Shown piece after piece: positions 61,221 through 64,000 of a stretch of DNA of 64,000 nt. Source of the DNA: Rallus limicola. Its lineage: Eukaryota > Chordata > Aves > Gruiformes > Rallidae. The translations under genes and the position numbers were made by a program. The stretch covers positions 12,839,501-12,903,500 of the forward strand of contig JAKCOZ010000007.1 in NCBI GenBank assembly GCA_022605955.1, written 5' to 3'. The first letter of the stretch is position 1. Every line of letters begins with the position of its first letter. The notes under the pieces are model-generated. The model was not told the origin of the DNA. It ran no database searches and saw nothing but the letters and a program-made list of their open reading frames with translations.

Positions 61221-63089
61221 ATGCTGTGGTATTTATTCACATGGCTGTGGTCACTGCTGTGGCAGCAAAACTACCGTATGCTGTATGCAGTCCTGATAGG
61301 ATTTTCTACCATGTCGAAGCTGCGTCTCCTGTTCTTGTTTATTATGATAACAGTCTATGATTCAGTAATATCGAGGATCGTGAACTTTTTCTGGTACTTA
61401 TATGAGATCTTGCTGCCCTGTCCATTCTTTGGACAGGGAGGGTTTAAAAACGGCAGCTGGTATGGTGGGAGTACTGCTTTCTTTTCCTTTGGGCTAGATA
61501 CAACAACTCTGCTAGCAGTTTTTAAAAACTTCCAATATCCCTGGGATATTCAAACTAGCATTTTGTTGTTTTTAGCTTTGGTGCAGATGGTTCAGTTGTT
61601 GTCAAATATTAAGCAGAGGTTTATGAATACCACTCAAGAGTTTTCTGCGAGGCCAGATAAACATGAGTGGCAGGGCATGTGGCAGAGCATGGGCAGGTAC
61701 CTAGGTACTTTCTCACTTCCAATGGCTTGGAGTTTCACTCCTGAGCAGTTACAGGACCCTGGTAAAGTTACTGCATATCTGAAAAGGAATTGCTGTAAGT
61801 TTACCAGAGAAGCACACCTTACTGCACTGTGCTGGGCCCTGGCCACTATTTACAAAACACTGCTTGATAACAGGCAGTACTGTAAGCACTGTCAGAGGGA
61901 AAGGAATGAAAACAAACCAGCAAAGACTGCAGCTGCTGCAACCCCTATGACTGGCACTGCAGCTACTGTAACTTCTGTGACTAGTACTGTGGCTACCGCA
62001 ACTAGTCCAACCAATGCTGCAGCTGCTGCCACCCCTACAGCAGATACTGCTGATAAAACAAAAAACCAACCCCCGCCAGTGTCTGTTGCTCCCGTACAAA
62101 AGAGGAAACACACAAAGAAATCAGTTCGTGTAGTGAAGGATGATGATGATGAAGCAGGGCCATCTGGAGCATGTCAGGATGGAGCAGGGCCATCTCAGGC
62201 ATCTCAGGATGGAGCAGGGCCAGAGATTGTCACACGATCCCTGACCCTGAGTGAGCTGCGTGAGGTTCGAAAAGATTTCAGCCGCCGCCCAGGTGAGCAC
62301 ATCATCACCTGGTTGCTCCGATGCTGGGATCTAGGGGCCAGTAGTCTGGAATTAGATGGCAGGGAGGCCAAGCAGTTGGGATCCCTAGCTAGAGAAGGAG
62401 GCATTGACAAGGAAATTGGGAAAAAGCCAGAAATCCTCAGCCTCTGGAGGCGACTACTGTCAAGTGTGGAGGAAAGGTATCCCATAAAGGAATATATTAC
62501 ATGTCACTCACCCAAGTGTAACAGCATAGAGGCAGTTATCCAGTACCTGAGAGAATTAGCTGTACGGGAGATCATTTATTATGATCTGGACAATACACAG
62601 AATCCCTCTGATCCTGATGAAGTTATATGCACCCCAGATATGTGGCGTAAGGTTGTACGAAGTGCACCAGCAGGGCACACCAATTCACTAGCATCAATAG
62701 ACTGGGAGGATGCATATCCACCAACTGTAGAACAAGTGTCCTGGCGACTCCGGAAATATGAGGACAATGTTTCCCACTCTATGATCGCAGCGGTAGAGAA
62801 ACTGGTCAAACGATTTGACCAACATTGGGGCAATGTTGCAGCTACTAGGAGAAAGCGTCCATCATCCCAGAAGGGAGGATACAGAAGGTACACACCACGA
62901 GACACGGTGCGAGGGCAGCTGTGGTCTTACCTGCGTGACCATGGTGAGGACATGAGGAAGTGGCATATGCAGCCCACCTCAGCCCTCCAGGCACGAGTAG
63001 ATGAGCTTCGAGGTAAAAGAATCGCACAACGCAATGTTGTCAGGAAGAAGGCTGCACCAGTGAGCAGCCAATACGATCAGCAACAATAG
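61221..63089 (+). CDS. gag: Endogenous retrovirus Gag, intact open frame
   Basis: This 622-codon frame is preceded by the LTR and primer site and followed in frame by protease/RT, so it is Gag by position. I start it at ATG 61221, the first ATG after the presumed cap site; A at -3 supports it. A TTG 24 bases upstream is open too but is not a likely start. Residues 1-130 are strikingly hydrophobic (MLWYLFTWLWSLLW, LLFLFIMITVYD, FFWYLYEILLPCPFF, ILLFLALVQMVQLL) with several membrane-like segments. CxxC lies at 221-224, an Ala/Thr linker at about 234-290, a basic patch (KRKHTKK) with DDDDE at 307-311, and repeated GAGPS units to 334. Residues 335-600 have a capsid-like make-up; the C-terminus is basic (RRKR, RKK). 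No CCHC zinc knuckle is present, as in foamy virus Gag. It would assemble the particle core. The ORF is unbroken, which suggests recent insertion. Confidence 0.87.
   Translation: MLWYLFTWLWSLLWQQNYRMLYAVLIGFSTMSKLRLLFLFIMITVYDSVISRIVNFFWYLYEILLPCPFFGQGGFKNGSWYGGSTAFFSFGLDTTTLLAVFKNFQYPWDIQTSILLFLALVQMVQLLSNIKQRFMNTTQEFSARPDKHEWQGMWQSMGRYLGTFSLPMAWSFTPEQLQDPGKVTAYLKRNCCKFTREAHLTALCWALATIYKTLLDNRQYCKHCQRERNENKPAKTAAAATPMTGTAATVTSVTSTVATATSPTNAAAAATPTADTADKTKNQPPPVSVAPVQKRKHTKKSVRVVKDDDDEAGPSGACQDGAGPSQASQDGAGPEIVTRSLTLSELREVRKDFSRRPGEHIITWLLRCWDLGASSLELDGREAKQLGSLAREGGIDKEIGKKPEILSLWRRLLSSVEERYPIKEYITCHSPKCNSIEAVIQYLRELAVREIIYYDLDNTQNPSDPDEVICTPDMWRKVVRSAPAGHTNSLASIDWEDAYPPTVEQVSWRLRKYEDNVSHSMIAAVEKLVKRFDQHWGNVAATRRKRPSSQKGGYRRYTPRDTVRGQLWSYLRDHGEDMRKWHMQPTSALQARVDELRGKRIAQRNVVRKKAAPVSSQYDQQQ
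61920..62060 (+). repeat. Ala/Thr-coding low-complexity segment of gag
   Basis: Repeated gca/gct-act codons with variants of GCTGCAACCCC give a flexible Ala/Thr/Val linker at about residues 234-290 between the hydrophobic N-terminal part and the capsid-like part. It is a likely site of length change between copies. Confidence 0.75.
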
Positions 63090-63164
63090 AGGGGCCCTGC
63101 CTCCAGCCAGGTGGAGGAGAGGGATAACCGTGTTTATTGGACTGTGTGGATCAGATGGCCTGGC
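63087..63164 (+). promoter_or_regulatory. Gag UAG with downstream stem-loop, possible readthrough signal
   Basis: Gag ends CAA CAA TAG, and the downstream frame stays open for 303 codons in the same phase. Ten bases after the stop, CCTCCA (63100-63105) pairs perfectly with TGGAGG (63112-63117) around the loop GCCAGG. That loop is exactly complementary to CCTGGC at 63159-63164, allowing an H-type pseudoknot. Full pairing of all six loop bases would leave no connecting base, so fewer pairs may form. The arrangement (stop, short spacer, structured RNA, same frame) resembles gammaretroviral readthrough. It is inferred, not shown. Confidence 0.5.
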
Positions 63165-64000
63165 ATGTCAGACCCACAAGAGTACAAGGCTCTGGTGGAT
63201 ACTGGTGCCCAGTGTACGATAATGCCATCGAATCATGTAGGGACAAAACCTGTCAGCATTTCTGGAGTGACAGGTGGATCCCAACAATTGACTGTGTTAG
63301 AGGCTGAAGTGAGCTTAACTGGGAAGGACTGGGAGAAACACCCAATTGTGACTGGCCCAGAAGCTCCATGCATTTTAGGTATAGATTACCTCCGTAGAGG
63401 TTATTTTAAGGACCCAAAAGGGTACCGGTGGGCTTTTGGAATAGCTGCTTTGGAGACAGAAGGCACTGAGCAATTGCGTGCCTTGCCTGGACTCTCTGAT
63501 GATCCTTCTGTTGTGGGGTTATTGAAGGTTGAAGAACAGCAGGTGCCAATTGCTACAACGACGGTGCACAGGAGACAATACCGTACTAACAGGGATTCCC
63601 TGATCCCCATCCATAAGCTGATTCGTCAACTAGAGAATCAAGGGGTGATCAGCCGAACCCGCTCACCCTTTAACAGTCCCATATGGCCAGTGCGGAAGTC
63701 CGATGGAGAGTGGAGGCTGACAGTGGATTATCGTGGCCTAAACGAAGTCACTCCAGGTATGAGTGCTGCTGTACCAGATATGCTGGAACTGCAGTATGAA
63801 TTGGAGTCAAAGGCAGCCAAGTGGTATGCCACAATTGACATTGCAAATGCTTTCTTCTCAATACCACTGGCACCAGAGTGCAGGCCACAATTTGCTTTCA
63901 CTTGGAGGGGCATCCAATACACGTGGAATCGTCTGCCCCAGGGGTGGAAACACAGCCCCACCATTTGCCATGGACTAATCCAGACCACACTGGAAAAGGG
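63090..64000 (+). CDS. pol: Endogenous retrovirus Pro-Pol, 5' part (runs off the window)
   Basis: The frame stays open from the gag stop to the window end, 303 codons, in phase with gag and without a start codon of its own, so it is expected as the extension of Gag. An aspartic protease comes first: LVDTGAQCTIMP with the catalytic Asp at codon 37 (63198), a glycine-rich flap region (GVTGGS), and ILGIDYL at codons 95-101. The reverse transcriptase follows: a basic linker, PFNSPIWPVRK, RLTVDYRGLN near codon 210, DIANAFFSIPL with the motif-A Asp at codon 250 (63837) and LPQG at codon 282 (63933). The Y-x-DD motif, RNase H and integrase lie beyond the window. The character of motif A and the sequence after LPQG look class III (ERVL-like), a judgement from memory of the family. 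No frameshift or stop is seen apart from the gag UAG. Confidence 0.88.

Noticed and set aside
1..64000. CRISPR arrays, bacterial operons, toxin or defence genes
   Set aside because: Base composition, CR1 and LTR content show vertebrate nuclear DNA; no direct-repeat/spacer array or prokaryotic gene arrangement is present.

Overview
The window looks like a stretch of bird nuclear genome. It is AT-rich, has no recognisable host exon, tRNA, rRNA or operon structure, and is seeded with CR1 LINE fragments whose 3' ends carry the avian-type ATTCTATGATTCTG tail. It also carries long terminal repeats of two avian endogenous-retrovirus families, one starting TGTCCTGG..., the other ending ...CCACCACA. 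I cannot name the species; the LTR families suggest a non-galliform bird, but that is inference.

Layout. From 1 to about 7.4 kb the sequence is intergenic or intronic, with one 5'-truncated CR1 (868-1305, minus). At 7.4-9.1 kb a complete family-A LTR (7422-8393, plus) is followed within about 27 bp by a CR1 3' fragment with a decayed ORF2. From 9.1 to 31.8 kb is mostly unique AT-rich DNA containing CR1 pieces (19.7 and 22.7 kb), a minus-strand solo LTR of family B (24054-24605, flanked by GCAGC), microsatellites and a small tandem repeat. At 31.9-32.4 kb there is a CR1 reverse-transcriptase relic, and at 34.4-35.9 kb the longest CR1 of the window (minus strand, broken ORF2). From 36 to 49.7 kb is unique sequence with two tiny CR1 tails and a perfect 17-bp inverted repeat at 39.55 kb. 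The last 14 kb is LTR-rich: two minus-strand family-A solo LTRs (49735-50918, flanked by TTTCT; 56448-57656, flanked by GACTC), two CR1 3' ends head-to-tail at 52.7-53.25 kb, and from 60512 to the window end the 5' part of a well-preserved provirus of family B.

The provirus is the only element with convincing coding capacity. It has a 588-bp 5' LTR, a primer-binding site matching tRNA-Lys(1,2), a roughly 490-nt leader without any ATG, an intact 622-codon gag, one UAG, and then, in the same frame, an open protease/reverse-transcriptase sequence that runs off the window. A stem-loop with a possible pseudoknot partner lies just after the UAG, which suggests Gag-Pol made by stop-codon readthrough. 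The Gag is unusual: several hydrophobic segments at the N-terminus, an Ala/Thr-rich linker, a capsid-like C-terminal half and no CCHC zinc knuckle. The 5-bp target duplications of the related solo LTRs and the character of the RT point to class III (ERVL/spuma-like) elements. All assignments are from reading the sequence; no database search was run.
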